Positions 51,567 to 62,101 are shown, counted from the first letter of the stretch. The stretch is DNA of 64,000 nucleotides from SpSt-398 sp041752235 (GCA_041752235.1 JBGSHM010000021.1:5471-69470), one strand, 5' to 3'. Numbers and translations are program-made. The notes: generated by a model not told the origin, from the letters alone.

Positions 51567-51908
51567 TTAACTAAACAGATCGTCTTCGTTCTTCCGGAAG
51601 TACACTTTGTCTTCCATGAATTCCTGTGTAGCGAGCAGGGCCGGGTTGGGCATGCGCTCGTAGGCACGGGAGATTTCGATCTGTTCTTTGTTTTCGTGGA
51701 TCTCCTCGAGGCTATCGGTATGGCTGGCAAACTCCTCGAGTTTGTTATGCAATTCCTCCTTGAGCGAAATATTGATCTGGTTGGCCCGCTTGGCTACCAC
51801 AGCGATCGACTCATAAAGGTTACCCGTCTTCTGACGAAGATCGTCGAGGCTCCGGGTTTCCACGTTGTTCGTAATGCCTAAGCTAAGCTGGCGTCTTAGT
51901 TTGCTCAT
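51567..51908 (-). CDS. rpoZ: RNA polymerase omega subunit
   Basis: 113 aa, Bacteroidota-type omega. LRQKTGNLYESIAVVAKRAN is the conserved core and AYERMPNPALLATQEFME the family tail. Helps assembly of RNA polymerase. Its start overlaps the end of bamD by 26 bases, an unusually long overlap that suggests coupled translation. Confidence 0.93.
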   Translation of the reverse strand: MSKLRRQLSLGITNNVETRSLDDLRQKTGNLYESIAVVAKRANQINISLKEELHNKLEEFASHTDSLEEIHENKEQIEISRAYERMPNPALLATQEFMEDKVYFRKNEDDLFS

Positions 51909-52701
51909 GAATGGATAAATTTTTGATGTTTTGCTGGGATAAAGATATATAACGTTCGGCGTCCTTCAAAAGCTTACTGTCAGGAAACCTGTCGGTGAAA
52001 TCATTTACTTCATCAATTACCTTCTCAAACCGCTCCCTTTTCTTCTCTTCGATACTCAGTTCGGCATACCTGAAATAAGACTTGATGACCAACAACTTAT
52101 ACTCATCTGTCCGCAGAGATTCGGGATAATCTTCGATGAGGGTTGTAAAGGCCACAGCGGCGGCATGGAACTGGCCAATATTGTAGTAAAGTTCCGCGCT
52201 GTTAAAGTCCTTTTCCTCCAGTTTTTTCCGGCAAATATCAATGATACCCGTAGCCTCCACGTTCTTGGGGCTATTGGGGTGGGTATTGATAAAGGTCTGC
52301 ATCATGCCGATCGTGCGCTGGGTATTGGTCTGATCCAGTCCAACCTTAGGTGACTGGCGATAAAAGCAATACGCCCGCATATAATCGATCTCTTCCGCTC
52401 TTTTGCTATTGGGGAATATCTCGAGAAACTTCTTGAAATTATAGTCTGCGCTAAGGAAATCATTCTGATAATAAGCGCAGTAGGCAAATTTGTAATAGAT
52501 ATCTTCAAACTCGGGCCGACCGTTATAAAAAGGGAGGACATCTTCAAAAAGCATTTGGGCAAAAGTGTATTTCTTTTGCACGTAATACTTTTCTGCCACC
52601 CGCAGTTTGTATTCCGGGTCGGGGTTTTTAAGCACTTTATTGATCCCTTTGCAACCGGTGATCGTTAAAGCGAGCAATATGATGGCCAAAAATGATCTCA
52701 T
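51883..52701 (-). CDS. bamD: outer membrane assembly lipoprotein BamD
   Basis: 272 aa. Lipoprotein signal (AIILLALTITGC) and TPR-like repeats throughout (RVAEKYYVQKKYTFAQMLFE, FLEIFPNSKRAEEIDYMRAY, FTTLIEDYPESLRTDEYKLL). The BAM complex inserts beta-barrel proteins into the outer membrane; BamD is its essential periplasmic scaffold. Upstream of rpoZ on the same strand, a usual order in this phylum. Confidence 0.93.
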   Translation of the reverse strand: MRSFLAIILLALTITGCKGINKVLKNPDPEYKLRVAEKYYVQKKYTFAQMLFEDVLPFYNGRPEFEDIYYKFAYCAYYQNDFLSADYNFKKFLEIFPNSKRAEEIDYMRAYCFYRQSPKVGLDQTNTQRTIGMMQTFINTHPNSPKNVEATGIIDICRKKLEEKDFNSAELYYNIGQFHAAAVAFTTLIEDYPESLRTDEYKLLVIKSYFRYAELSIEEKKRERFEKVIDEVNDFTDRFPDSKLLKDAERYISLSQQNIKNLSIHEQTKTPA

Positions 52702-52750
52702 AAAAGGCGGGCAAAGTTAATTGATTCCGGCAAATATTCAGGTAAAAAGA

Positions 52751-52773
52751 AACGCGGCCAAAAAGGCCGCGTT
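52751..52773 (-). terminator. intrinsic terminator of the OmpA-family gene
   Basis: AACGCGGCC/GGCCGCGTT perfect stem with loop AAAAA; on the minus strand it is followed by TCTTTTTACC. 27 bases past the stop at 52801. Confidence 0.85.
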
Positions 52774-52800
52774 AATGTTATGATAAATAAGCGGTTAGGC

Positions 52801-54510
52801 TTATCCTCGGCGGAGGTTGGGGTGCGGGGCCGGAACGGTGTTCGGACCTTCTTCACCTTGACCGGCAGAGCGGATATCTACTGTATCGCAATCGCCGCCA
52901 TCCTGAGCATATTGGAAGATCATACGATCGGCACGGATACCTTCTTTCTCAACCAGGTAAGTGATGATTGCATTTACACGCTCCCAGCTTCTTTGCTGCT
53001 CACGCTTGTTGCTGGCGCAATAACCGGTAACAACCACTTTACAATCAGAGTTGGTACGCAGGCGATCGGCAACGATAGCGAGCAAGCGGGTGGCGTCATC
53101 GCTCAGGCGGGCACTGTTGGCAGCAAATGAAATGCTTGGCAGGGCACCGAGGGCGTTTTCGCAATCACCTTTCTTAGTCAGCATATAATTCTCGAAGCAA
53201 GTGGAATCGGGACATTTTGGTGTACCCACGCCATCGGCATCAACAGGCTGCCACAAGGTCGGAGTAACCAGTTCTTTATCCTTACAATCAGGAATACCAT
53301 CACCATCTGTATCGCGGCTTACACCGTGAGCATCAACCGGGCAACCGGCAGGCGTTTGCTCCTGGTCGAACTGATCGGTAACACCATCACCATCTTCGTC
53401 AGGCAGTACAGGTTTGGGAAGGATCATCATCTGAGGTTTGCGGATCTCCTGGTAAGCGTAATCCAGCGGGTTTACCCACCAAAGCGGCTCAACAGATTTA
53501 GCACCCAGATTGATATTCAGACCAACACTGGCAAAGTTGTAAGAATCAAAATCGCGGGTCAGGCTGGGGTTACCCAGGTCCTGCTCCTGCCAACGCTGAC
53601 CATCCAACAGGTCATCTTTGGTAAACGTGTGGCGATCTTCAATGGCCAGGTTAACGCGATTGCTCAGTTTGAAAGCAACACCTATACCAATGGTTCCGGT
53701 GGGCTTCAGGGTTTTGCCAAACAGCTTAGGACGTCTTGTACCCTGGTTATCGGCCAATGTTTCGTAAGAATCATCGAGGATGTTACGCAGTTCTTTGCGG
53801 GTATCTTTTCTGTTCTTGTACACGTTGGCACCGGCTACAGCAGAAGAGAAATCATACGGTGTGTTTCCGTTCAACGCATTTACGCGTGCTTCATAGATCG
53901 TAGCACCCACACCACCAAAACCATACAGGTTGATTCCTGTTTTGGATTTATGGAAACGAATGTTGTTCAAGGTAACCACCCCTTGAAGAGAGAGGTCATG
54001 AACTTTGGTCTTGTAGTTGTAAAAAACGGGATCCAGTGCATCCCCGGGAGCCATCAAACCACCAGTGGTGGAATTGAAGAAAGCGGGTTGGTTGGTTGCA
54101 GGGTGCAATCCTTCCAAAGGAGCTACATAGTTTGTACTCCAGGCCGGGTTACGGGCGTAGTTGTTAGCTTGCAACCAGCTCAGTCCTTTACCGGTTCCGT
54201 ACATATATTCCAGGCGCATGGAGAATACATATCCAAACGCTTTTCTCACGTGTGCGCCCAGGCCGAGAGTTGGTACAACGGCGGGTACATCACCACTGAT
54301 CGCGAACATTCCACCCTTGATACCAATCTCCCACTGATTGCGGGGTTTGGCGGGGAAATTATATGTTCCGTTCAGGAACTCAGTATGTTGAGGCATTCTT
54401 TTGGTGGGTATCACCGAAGAATCCTTGATGGCATTAATGCCTACCTGCGCATTACTGCCAATAACCAGTAAGCATAAACCTACCAGGAAAGAGTACTTTT
54501 TGCTTGCCAT
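52801..54510 (-). CDS. OmpA-family outer-membrane protein
   Basis: 569 aa with a signal peptide (YSFLVGLCLLVIGSNAQ). An N-terminal membrane beta barrel of about 330 residues (GVVTLNNIRFHKS, ATIYEARVNALNG and others), thrombospondin type 3 calcium-binding repeats (DEDGDGVTDQFDQ, DTDGDGIPDCKD), a Cys-containing linker, and the C-terminal OmpA peptidoglycan-binding domain (ISFAANSARLSDDATRLL, VVVTGYCASNKREQQRSWER). Anchors the outer membrane to the cell wall. Strongly expressed in most relatives. Confidence 0.93.
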   Translation of the reverse strand: MASKKYSFLVGLCLLVIGSNAQVGINAIKDSSVIPTKRMPQHTEFLNGTYNFPAKPRNQWEIGIKGGMFAISGDVPAVVPTLGLGAHVRKAFGYVFSMRLEYMYGTGKGLSWLQANNYARNPAWSTNYVAPLEGLHPATNQPAFFNSTTGGLMAPGDALDPVFYNYKTKVHDLSLQGVVTLNNIRFHKSKTGINLYGFGGVGATIYEARVNALNGNTPYDFSSAVAGANVYKNRKDTRKELRNILDDSYETLADNQGTRRPKLFGKTLKPTGTIGIGVAFKLSNRVNLAIEDRHTFTKDDLLDGQRWQEQDLGNPSLTRDFDSYNFASVGLNINLGAKSVEPLWWVNPLDYAYQEIRKPQMMILPKPVLPDEDGDGVTDQFDQEQTPAGCPVDAHGVSRDTDGDGIPDCKDKELVTPTLWQPVDADGVGTPKCPDSTCFENYMLTKKGDCENALGALPSISFAANSARLSDDATRLLAIVADRLRTNSDCKVVVTGYCASNKREQQRSWERVNAIITYLVEKEGIRADRMIFQYAQDGGDCDTVDIRSAGQGEEGPNTVPAPHPNLRRG

Positions 54511-54712
54511 AAGAATGGGTTAAAATTTTGAATTACAATGTCCTAATTAACCGCAAAAATATAACTTGACGGTTAAATGTCAAATTTTTAAATTATTTAT
54601 TTATTAAGTGCAACGAATTGTTTCACCGATTATTAAGCCAAAAAAACGTTCAAATTTGCTGCTTTCACCGCCATTTTTTTTCAAGTGATACGTATCTTGC
54701 TTGGTTTTAGCC
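54511..54712. other. divergent promoter region
   Basis: The 200 bases between ompA (-) and the polyprenyl synthase gene (+). AT-rich; TTGTTTC with a downstream TCAAATTTG is a weak promoter-like pair for the plus strand. No repeat or small gene is seen. Confidence 0.4.
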
Positions 54713-55678
54713 ATGCATTTACCCGTTGAATTGATCGAAACCGAGCTTAAGGTCTTTGAAACCACCTTCAAAGATGCCGTGAAAAGCAATGCCCCCATGC
54801 TCGACCGGATCATGCGTTATATCGTGCGCAGGAAGGGTAAACAGTTGAGGCCCATGTTCGTATTCTTCGCCGCCAAGATCCATGGAGAGGTCACAGATGC
54901 CACTTATCGGGCGGCTTCGCTGGTCGAAATTCTGCATACCGCCACCTTGGTGCACGACGACGTGGTAGATGACTCCCTGGAGCGCCGCGGGTTCTTTTCC
55001 GTCTACGCATTGTGGAAAAATAAAGCCTCGGTGTTGGTCGGGGATTACCTGCTGGCCAAAGGACTCCTGCTTTCACTCGATCATAATGACCATGAAATAC
55101 TGCATATTTTGTCCGATGCGGTCCGAAAAATGAGTGAAGGAGAGCTTTTACAGCTCGAAAAAGCGCGTACCCTCAACCTTAAAGAAGATATCTATTTCGA
55201 GATCATTCGCAATAAAACCGCCTCTTTGCTCGCGTCGGCTTGTGCCGCCGGTGCCTGGTCAACCAGCCAGGACAAGGAAATAGCCGAAAAAATGCGCTTG
55301 TTTGGCGAAAAAGTGGGAATGGCCTTTCAGATCAAAGATGACCTATTTGATTATTCAGCCAGTGCCCGGATCGGAAAGCCGACCGGCAATGATATCAAAG
55401 AAAAGAAGCTGACCCTGCCCGTTATCTACACACTGAACAATTGTGATGCCGCCACACGTAAGGAGATCATACACACGATCAAACACAAAAATAAAGACAG
55501 TAAGTCTGTAAAAAGGGTGACCGAACTGGTGGCCCAAAACGGTGGGATCGCCTACGCGGAAAAGAAAATGGAGCAATTCCGCTCCGAAGCCCTTGAAATC
55601 CTTCACTCCTTCCCTGAATCGCCTGTCCGGAACGGACTGGCTGATCTTGTACATTATGTAACCAACCGGAGTTATTAA
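54713..55678 (+). CDS. polyprenyl diphosphate synthase
   Basis: 321 aa from ATG 54713 (MHLPVELIETELKVF); a TTG four codons upstream is in frame. Both Asp-rich motifs of trans-isoprenyl diphosphate synthases: HDDVVDDS (FARM) and QIKDDLFDY (SARM), plus GKQLRPMF. Makes a long isoprenoid chain for quinone side chains; octaprenyl/solanesyl length cannot be read. recJ follows after 16 bases, so they may form an operon. Confidence 0.93.
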   Translation: MHLPVELIETELKVFETTFKDAVKSNAPMLDRIMRYIVRRKGKQLRPMFVFFAAKIHGEVTDATYRAASLVEILHTATLVHDDVVDDSLERRGFFSVYALWKNKASVLVGDYLLAKGLLLSLDHNDHEILHILSDAVRKMSEGELLQLEKARTLNLKEDIYFEIIRNKTASLLASACAAGAWSTSQDKEIAEKMRLFGEKVGMAFQIKDDLFDYSASARIGKPTGNDIKEKKLTLPVIYTLNNCDAATRKEIIHTIKHKNKDSKSVKRVTELVAQNGGIAYAEKKMEQFRSEALEILHSFPESPVRNGLADLVHYVTNRSY

Positions 55679-55694
55679 ATTCAAAATCGCCTGA

Positions 55695-57389
55695 ATGGAA
55701 AAGCGGTGGACGTTGAAAAAGGGTGACCCTGCCCGTGTCGAAGCATTGAAAGAAGCTTTGCATATACATCCTGCCCTCTGTGCTATTTTGGAGCAAAGAG
55801 GGATCGGGACCTATGAAGAAGCAAAATCATTTTTCCGACCCGATCTTTCAGACCTTCCTTCCCCCTGGTTAATGAAGGACATGGAGAAAGCAGTAGTGCG
55901 TATTCAACAGGCCAGGGAAAAGCAGGAAAAGATCCTGCTGTTTGGTGATTATGATGTGGACGGCACCACTTCGGTGAGTGTGCTCTATCGTTTCTTTCAA
56001 AAATTTCACCCCAACCTTGATTTTTATATCCCGCATCGCTATCGTGAAGGCTATGGGGTCAGCAAAGCCGGAATTGATTTTGCCAAGGAAAATGGTTTTG
56101 ACCTGATCATCTCCGTTGACTGTGGCATCAAATCCGTTGACCTGATCGGTTATGCCTCCTCGTTAGGAATGGATTTTATTGTATGTGACCACCACCTGCC
56201 GGATGAAGCACTCCCCCCAGCCATTGCGATCCTGAACACCAAGCAAAAAGATTGCCCCTATCCCTATAAAGAATTATGTGGTTGTGGTGTAGGTTTCAAA
56301 CTGATGAGTGCGTTAGTGGAACGATTGGCTTTACCCAATGAATGGTTGTGGGAAGATATTGATCTTGTTGCCACAGCCATCGCGGCTGATATCGTTCCCA
56401 TTACCGGAGAAAACCGCATTCTCGCTTTTCACGGATTAAAAAAAGCCAATGAAACCCCCAACAATGGCATCAAAGCACTTTCATTTTTAAGTGGGCTCAA
56501 GCCGCCCCTTCATATCCATAACCTCGTTTTCATGATCGCACCGCGGGTGAATGCCGCCGGACGTATGGATGATGCGCGAAAAGCGGTGGAGATGTTCATC
56601 GCACCCAGCTATGAGGAAGCTTTAGGCTTTGCTGAAAAACTACACAGCGACAATACAGACCGAAAAGAAGCAGATAAATCCATTACACAGGAAGCCTTGG
56701 AATTGATCCGAAGTCATGAACATTGGATCGATCGCCGCTCCACTGTCGTTTTTCAACCTCATTGGCATAAAGGGGTAGTGGGAATCGTGGCTTCGCGATT
56801 GATTGAACATTACTATCGCCCTACCGTAGTTTTAACCCGTTCGGGTGAATATGTTGCCGGCAGCGCCCGTAGTGTTCCTGGCTTTAATCTATACGAAGCC
56901 ATACATGCCTGTCGCGAACATCTGCTGGGGTATGGGGGTCATTTCGCCGCAGCAGGAATGACACTCGATCCGGGACAAGTGGATCTGTTTCGCGAAAAAT
57001 TTGAAGCGGTCGTATCAGCCACCATTGACCCTGAATTACTCATTCCCGAAATCGAGATCGATGCTGAGATCGGTTTTGCAGATATCACCTGGACCTTCTT
57101 TAATATTCTTCGACAAATGGAGCCCTTTGGACCGGAGAACCTGATGCCGCAATTCATGGTTAAACAGGTTAGGGATACCGGCTATTCCAAAATCGTAAAG
57201 GAAGAACACCTTCGCTTTGTTTTAAAACACCAGGACATCACGCTGACAGGTATTGGATTTGGCATGGCCTCAAAATTTCCCTTGTTACAAGGTAGCCGGC
57301 CAGTAGATATTGTTTTTAAGATCGATGAGAATGAATGGAATGGGCAGAAGAGTTTACAATTACGGATGATCGACATACGTCCTTCATAA
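55695..57389 (+). CDS. recJ: single-stranded-DNA-specific exonuclease RecJ
   Basis: 564 aa, DHH-family 5'-3' exonuclease of recombination and mismatch repair. DHH motif region: LLFGDYDVDGTTS, DLIISVDCGIKS and VCDHHLPDEALP; DHHA1 domain with GYGGHFAAAGMTL; C-terminal OB fold ending SLQLRMIDIRPS. Length is the usual one. Confidence 0.95.
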   Translation: MEKRWTLKKGDPARVEALKEALHIHPALCAILEQRGIGTYEEAKSFFRPDLSDLPSPWLMKDMEKAVVRIQQAREKQEKILLFGDYDVDGTTSVSVLYRFFQKFHPNLDFYIPHRYREGYGVSKAGIDFAKENGFDLIISVDCGIKSVDLIGYASSLGMDFIVCDHHLPDEALPPAIAILNTKQKDCPYPYKELCGCGVGFKLMSALVERLALPNEWLWEDIDLVATAIAADIVPITGENRILAFHGLKKANETPNNGIKALSFLSGLKPPLHIHNLVFMIAPRVNAAGRMDDARKAVEMFIAPSYEEALGFAEKLHSDNTDRKEADKSITQEALELIRSHEHWIDRRSTVVFQPHWHKGVVGIVASRLIEHYYRPTVVLTRSGEYVAGSARSVPGFNLYEAIHACREHLLGYGGHFAAAGMTLDPGQVDLFREKFEAVVSATIDPELLIPEIEIDAEIGFADITWTFFNILRQMEPFGPENLMPQFMVKQVRDTGYSKIVKEEHLRFVLKHQDITLTGIGFGMASKFPLLQGSRPVDIVFKIDENEWNGQKSLQLRMIDIRPS

Positions 57390-57519
57390 TCAAATTCCAA
57401 TTTTGGGACTATCGTAGTTTTCCGATACCGGGGCATTATTTGTTAATAAATAATTCACCAGTTGCCCCCCGGCTGCATATTGAATAAAACTACTTTTGAG
57501 CGACCACAAACAAACGCTC

Positions 57520-60500
57520 ATGAGAAAGAATTACCTCTTATCCTTCGTCCTTTTCTTTTTATTTCATTTTTCTGCTAATGCACAAGTTGTCATCAACGAA
57601 GTGTATGGCGGCGGTGGCAACAGCGGTGCCACCTACAAGAATGATTTCATTGAATTATACAATAACAGTTCCTCTCCCGTTTCACTGACGGGTTGGTCCA
57701 TTCAGTATGCGTCTGCTACAGGTACTACCTGGCAAAAGACAGATCTGACCGGAACCATTCCGGCCAATGGATACTATCTGATCCAGGAAGCACAAGGCGC
57801 TGGAGGAACACTTGACCTTCCTACACCGGATGTGATCGGCACCATTGCCATGAGTGGAACAGCGGGTAAAGTAGCCCTAGTGAACAATACCACTTTACTT
57901 TCCGGTTGCCCGGCAGCGGGAACCTATATCGACCTGGTAGGGTTTGGCACCACCGCCAATTGTTTTGAAGGAGGTGGACCAACGCCTGCTCCTTCCAACA
58001 CCAATGCGGTGCAACGCAATCCGATTGGAAATGATACACAAAACAACAATACCGATTTTGCGACAGCACTTCCTTCTCCATCCAATTCTTCTACCGGAGG
58101 AGGTACCCCTTCCGAAACCGTTTCGGTAGCGATCGGCACCAATGGAGCCGAGCCTGCCACAAACGGATCATTTACTATCTCGTTGAGTTCGGCTGCACCC
58201 GCAGGTGGTATAACGATAACCTATACCCTCGCAGGTTCTGCCAGCGCAGGCCTTGACTATACTGATCCACAGGCCGGAACAGTGACCATTCCCGAAGGTG
58301 GCACCAGCGCCCCCCTCGCGATAAATGTAGTAGATGATGCTGATGTTGATCCTTCTGAAACAGTTCAGATCACTCTTCAATCTGTTACCGCACCGTATAT
58401 CCTGGGTACAACCACGGCTACCATTAGCATTGCCGATGATGAAGTACCGCCACCCACACCGATCTTTCTTACCCTGGCTCCCTATACCGAGGATTTCAAT
58501 ACCCTGGAAGGAGTAGCTACAACCGGCTCAACAGTATCGAATGGTTGGTTATTCCTTGAAACAGGAAGTGGCGCCAACACCACCTATGGAGTGGGCACCG
58601 GATCTTCCAATGCAGGTAATACCTATAGCTTTGGTGCCAGCGGAAGTAATGAAAGAGCTTTTGGCGGATTACAATCAGGCAGTGTCATTCCTTCTATCGG
58701 CGCCGGTATCATCAATAATACGGGAACCACCATTACCCGTCTGGGCATTACGTTTACCGGGGAGCAGTGGAGATTAGGTACAGCAGGAAGAGTGGACCGG
58801 CTCGATTTCCAATACAGCCTCGATGCCACAAACCTGGGAACCGGAACCTGGATCGATGTAGATGGATTGGATTTCACCTCGCCCACTCAAGCCGGAACGG
58901 CTGGCGCACTGGATGGCAACCTGGCCGCCAACCGCAGCCTTATAACGGTTACCATCAATGGTATCGCCATCCCCGATGGCGCTACTTTCCATATACGCTG
59001 GAACGACTTCAATGCCTCTGGCGCAGACGATGGTCTGTCCATTGATGATGTCACCATCGAGGCCAATCCCATTGATCTTATTGCCCCCACGGTAACTACT
59101 TTTTCTCCTGCCAATGGCAGTACCAATGTTTCTACCAATGGTGCCGCCAGCCTCAGCTTTAATGAACCGGTAAAAAAAGGGACGGGCACCATTACACTGC
59201 GCAATGCCAGCGATAATAGTGTAATCGCCAGCGTTGATATCACCAGTGCTGCTGTTTCCGTCAATGGAAATACCGTCAGCTTCCCCTTAGTAAACCTGCC
59301 GGTGAATACAACCATCCAGGTGGAGATAAGCATTGGCGCTTTGTTAGATCTTTCTTCTAACCCCTTTAGTGGAACAAGTGGCAATGATTGGTCCTTCACA
59401 ACAGGCACCACCTTTTTTGCCGCTGATTTCAATACCTGTACCAGCAATTTATCCGATGGGTTTAGCCAATACAGCGTTACAGGGGCTATCACCTGGGCCT
59501 GTACCACTTTTGGCCGTGATCCGAATAACAATACCGGTTCACTCGCCAATGGTGTTCAGATCAATGGCTTCTCGGGTGGAACCAATGTCCCCAATGTGGA
59601 TTGGTTGATCTCACCCGCATTTGACCTGACCGGTACCACCTATCCCCTCTTGTCCTTCTGGAGCCGTGCTGCCTTTAATGGCAAACCCTTGCTGTTGAAA
59701 GTTTCCACGGACTTTACCGGTGGGGATCCTGCCCTGGCCACCTGGACCGACCTCAATGGCAAGTTCCCGGCGCAGGCTTCGAATGTGTGGACACTTTCAG
59801 AAAATATCAACCTGACCGCTTATAAACAGGCAAATGTTCATATTGCTTTTGTGTACACATCAACCGATGACGATGGTGCACGCTGGACATTGGATGATCT
59901 TTCGCTATTGAATTCACCTACACCCCCACCGCCAAGTCTTACCCTGGGTAATCGCGATGTATTGTATCCTTTTGTTCCGGCTGGTCAAACCGCCGAAAAA
60001 GCGATCACTTTCATTGGCAATGACCTTACCGGCGATGTGACACTGGATGTAACCGGTGATTTCCTATTGTCGAAGGATGCGATCAGCTTCTCCTCCTCCT
60101 TAACCTATACACAGGCAGAGGCCAATGATGAGGAAGTGACCGTATATGTACGCTTCGCTCCAGGTCAGAACAATGAAGATTTTACCGGATTGATCCATGT
60201 ATCTACATCCGGTTTGCTGGATAGCATTGGGCTGAAAGGCACCAGTATTGATCCCGCAACTACCCTTGAGGTGGTGAACTGGAATATTGAATGGTTTGGC
60301 AGTACCGCCAATGGTCCGACCAATGACAACCAGCAGCAGCAAAACGTACAAACCATCCTGCAGAATATTGGCGCCGATGTGTATGGTTTGGTGGAAGTGG
60401 TGGATGAAAACCGACTGGCGCAAGTGGTTGCTCAAATGCCCGGATATGCCTATGTGGTTTGTGATTATGGTTCTCATACCAATCCAAATGCACCCAGCCC

Positions 60501-62076
60501 GGGACCATTGTCACTGGCACAGAAAGAAGCCTTTGTGTACAAGACCAGTGTGTTTAGTAATATCACCACTGAGCCATTGCTGACACAGGGAATCAATTCC
60601 GCCGCTGATATTTCCAATCCGGCTTATAACTATTGGGCAAGCGGACGTTTCCCCTATATGATGACCGCCGATGTAACCTTGAATTGCATCACCAAGCGGA
60701 TGCGTTTCATTTTGGTCCATGCGAAAGCGAATACCTCCCCCACGGCTACTTCCTATGAGCGTCGCAAGCGGGGTGCGGATACCTTGTATCAAACCCTGAC
60801 CCAGCTTTATCCTGAGGATCCGATCATCATCCTGGGTGATTTCAATGATGACCTGGATCAGTCCATTACAGCCGGGTTCACCACCACGTCCTGGAATTCC
60901 TTTACCGATGATGTGGTGAATTTCGAAGCCATCACCAAACCGCTTAGTCTTGCAGGTAAAAAATCGACGGTGAGCTATAATGATGTGATCGATCATGTGG
61001 TGGTGTCGAATGACCTGCTTCCCTACTATATTCCCAATTCCGCCGCCTTATTGACCGATGTGGCTGGCCTGGTGACCAATTATGGTTCCACCACAACCGA
61101 CCACTACCCTGCTTTTTCACGCTACATATTCCGCAATACTACCGCGCCAACGGTTGGCACTTGTACCGCTACCGTTCAGTTCTGTGCCAATGGAACAGAC
61201 ACGTATACGGTACCAGCCTTTGTGGCCAACGATGATTGCGATACGGAATTGACCTATACCTATACCATTACGGGGGCCACAGAAAGAAGCGGCAATGCAA
61301 ATGATGCCAGCGGCCTATTCAATGTCGGTGTAAGTGTGATCAACTGGACCGCCACTGATAGCTGGGGCAATAGCATTACCTGCCAAACCACGGTAACAGT
61401 AAATAATGCACCATCCGTATTGATTCCCGATGTGTATGTTTTGCCGGCAGGTACGTTGGCCAATACCGTATATATAGGCTATGCGCCTGCGTCAACTGCG
61501 ACCCTGACTGCTTCCGCAGCCGGTGGTACAGCTCCCTATGTGTATAGCTGGTCAACCGGAAGTACCAATGCCAGCATCCAGGTGAGCCCAGGCACGAATA
61601 CTCAATACAAAGTGACCATCACCGATGCCAATGGTTGCCAGGCGATGGATAGTTTGATGATCCAGGTGAAAAATGTGAAAGGAGGAAAAAGAGGCGACAA
61701 GGTGATCATTTGTTATAAGCCAACGGGTGTAGCGAATACGCTTGAAGTGTTCCCGGCACTTGTTCCCTTCTGGATCGCCCATGGTGCGGTATTAGGAAGC
61801 TGTTCAGAGAACGGGGTACCGGATTATCTGCTGAAAGTATCCTTGTCACCCAACCCGACGGTGAATCAGTTCCGGTTGAGTATTCAGTCAAATAACCCGA
61901 CCGATCCGATTGTGATCCGTGTACGTGATATCTTTGGCCGCCTCGTGGAACTGCGTCAGGTACCTGCCGGAACCACCCAGGTGTTTATCGGACAGAACTA
62001 CCACGCCGGACTCTACTTTATTGAGGTCATACAAGGGCCGGAGCGCGTTGTTTTGAGGGGTTTGAAGCTTCGGTAA
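57520..62076 (+). CDS. giant secreted multidomain nuclease with T9SS sorting domain
   Basis: 1518 aa from ATG 57520 (a TTG eight codons upstream is in frame). In order: signal peptide (LLSFVLFFLFHFSANAQ); lamin-tail domain (about 22-165, VVINEVYGGGGNSG); Calx-beta-like domain (about 190-305, SAGLDYTDPQAGTVTIPEGG); a lectin-like/choice-of-anchor part with EDFNTLEG; bacterial Ig-like domain (about 520-630); a cleaved-adhesin-type domain (about 635-805, ISPAFDLTGTTYPLLSFWSR); endonuclease/exonuclease/phosphatase domain (about 915-1200, NWNIEWFG, IILGDFNDD, DHYPAFSR); HYR-like domain; type IX sorting domain (last 80 residues, VSLSPNPTVNQFRL). Probably an extracellular DNase/phosphodiesterase used to scavenge nucleic acids. 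Confidence 0.9.
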   Translation: MRKNYLLSFVLFFLFHFSANAQVVINEVYGGGGNSGATYKNDFIELYNNSSSPVSLTGWSIQYASATGTTWQKTDLTGTIPANGYYLIQEAQGAGGTLDLPTPDVIGTIAMSGTAGKVALVNNTTLLSGCPAAGTYIDLVGFGTTANCFEGGGPTPAPSNTNAVQRNPIGNDTQNNNTDFATALPSPSNSSTGGGTPSETVSVAIGTNGAEPATNGSFTISLSSAAPAGGITITYTLAGSASAGLDYTDPQAGTVTIPEGGTSAPLAINVVDDADVDPSETVQITLQSVTAPYILGTTTATISIADDEVPPPTPIFLTLAPYTEDFNTLEGVATTGSTVSNGWLFLETGSGANTTYGVGTGSSNAGNTYSFGASGSNERAFGGLQSGSVIPSIGAGIINNTGTTITRLGITFTGEQWRLGTAGRVDRLDFQYSLDATNLGTGTWIDVDGLDFTSPTQAGTAGALDGNLAANRSLITVTINGIAIPDGATFHIRWNDFNASGADDGLSIDDVTIEANPIDLIAPTVTTFSPANGSTNVSTNGAASLSFNEPVKKGTGTITLRNASDNSVIASVDITSAAVSVNGNTVSFPLVNLPVNTTIQVEISIGALLDLSSNPFSGTSGNDWSFTTGTTFFAADFNTCTSNLSDGFSQYSVTGAITWACTTFGRDPNNNTGSLANGVQINGFSGGTNVPNVDWLISPAFDLTGTTYPLLSFWSRAAFNGKPLLLKVSTDFTGGDPALATWTDLNGKFPAQASNVWTLSENINLTAYKQANVHIAFVYTSTDDDGARWTLDDLSLLNSPTPPPPSLTLGNRDVLYPFVPAGQTAEKAITFIGNDLTGDVTLDVTGDFLLSKDAISFSSSLTYTQAEANDEEVTVYVRFAPGQNNEDFTGLIHVSTSGLLDSIGLKGTSIDPATTLEVVNWNIEWFGSTANGPTNDNQQQQNVQTILQNIGADVYGLVEVVDENRLAQVVAQMPGYAYVVCDYGSHTNPNAPSPGPLSLAQKEAFVYKTSVFSNITTEPLLTQGINSAADISNPAYNYWASGRFPYMMTADVTLNCITKRMRFILVHAKANTSPTATSYERRKRGADTLYQTLTQLYPEDPIIILGDFNDDLDQSITAGFTTTSWNSFTDDVVNFEAITKPLSLAGKKSTVSYNDVIDHVVVSNDLLPYYIPNSAALLTDVAGLVTNYGSTTTDHYPAFSRYIFRNTTAPTVGTCTATVQFCANGTDTYTVPAFVANDDCDTELTYTYTITGATERSGNANDASGLFNVGVSVINWTATDSWGNSITCQTTVTVNNAPSVLIPDVYVLPAGTLANTVYIGYAPASTATLTASAAGGTAPYVYSWSTGSTNASIQVSPGTNTQYKVTITDANGCQAMDSLMIQVKNVKGGKRGDKVIICYKPTGVANTLEVFPALVPFWIAHGAVLGSCSENGVPDYLLKVSLSPNPTVNQFRLSIQSNNPTDPIVIRVRDIFGRLVELRQVPAGTTQVFIGQNYHAGLYFIEVIQGPERVVLRGLKLR

Positions 62077-62101
62077 TAAGGGGCAAAAGCCTTCTAATTT
62101 G

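Noticed and set aside
53326..54471. Long open frame of 381 codons on the plus strand opposite the OmpA-family gene
   Set aside because: It lies wholly antisense to a clear OmpA-family gene with signal peptide and domain signatures; its own sequence has no recognisable features.
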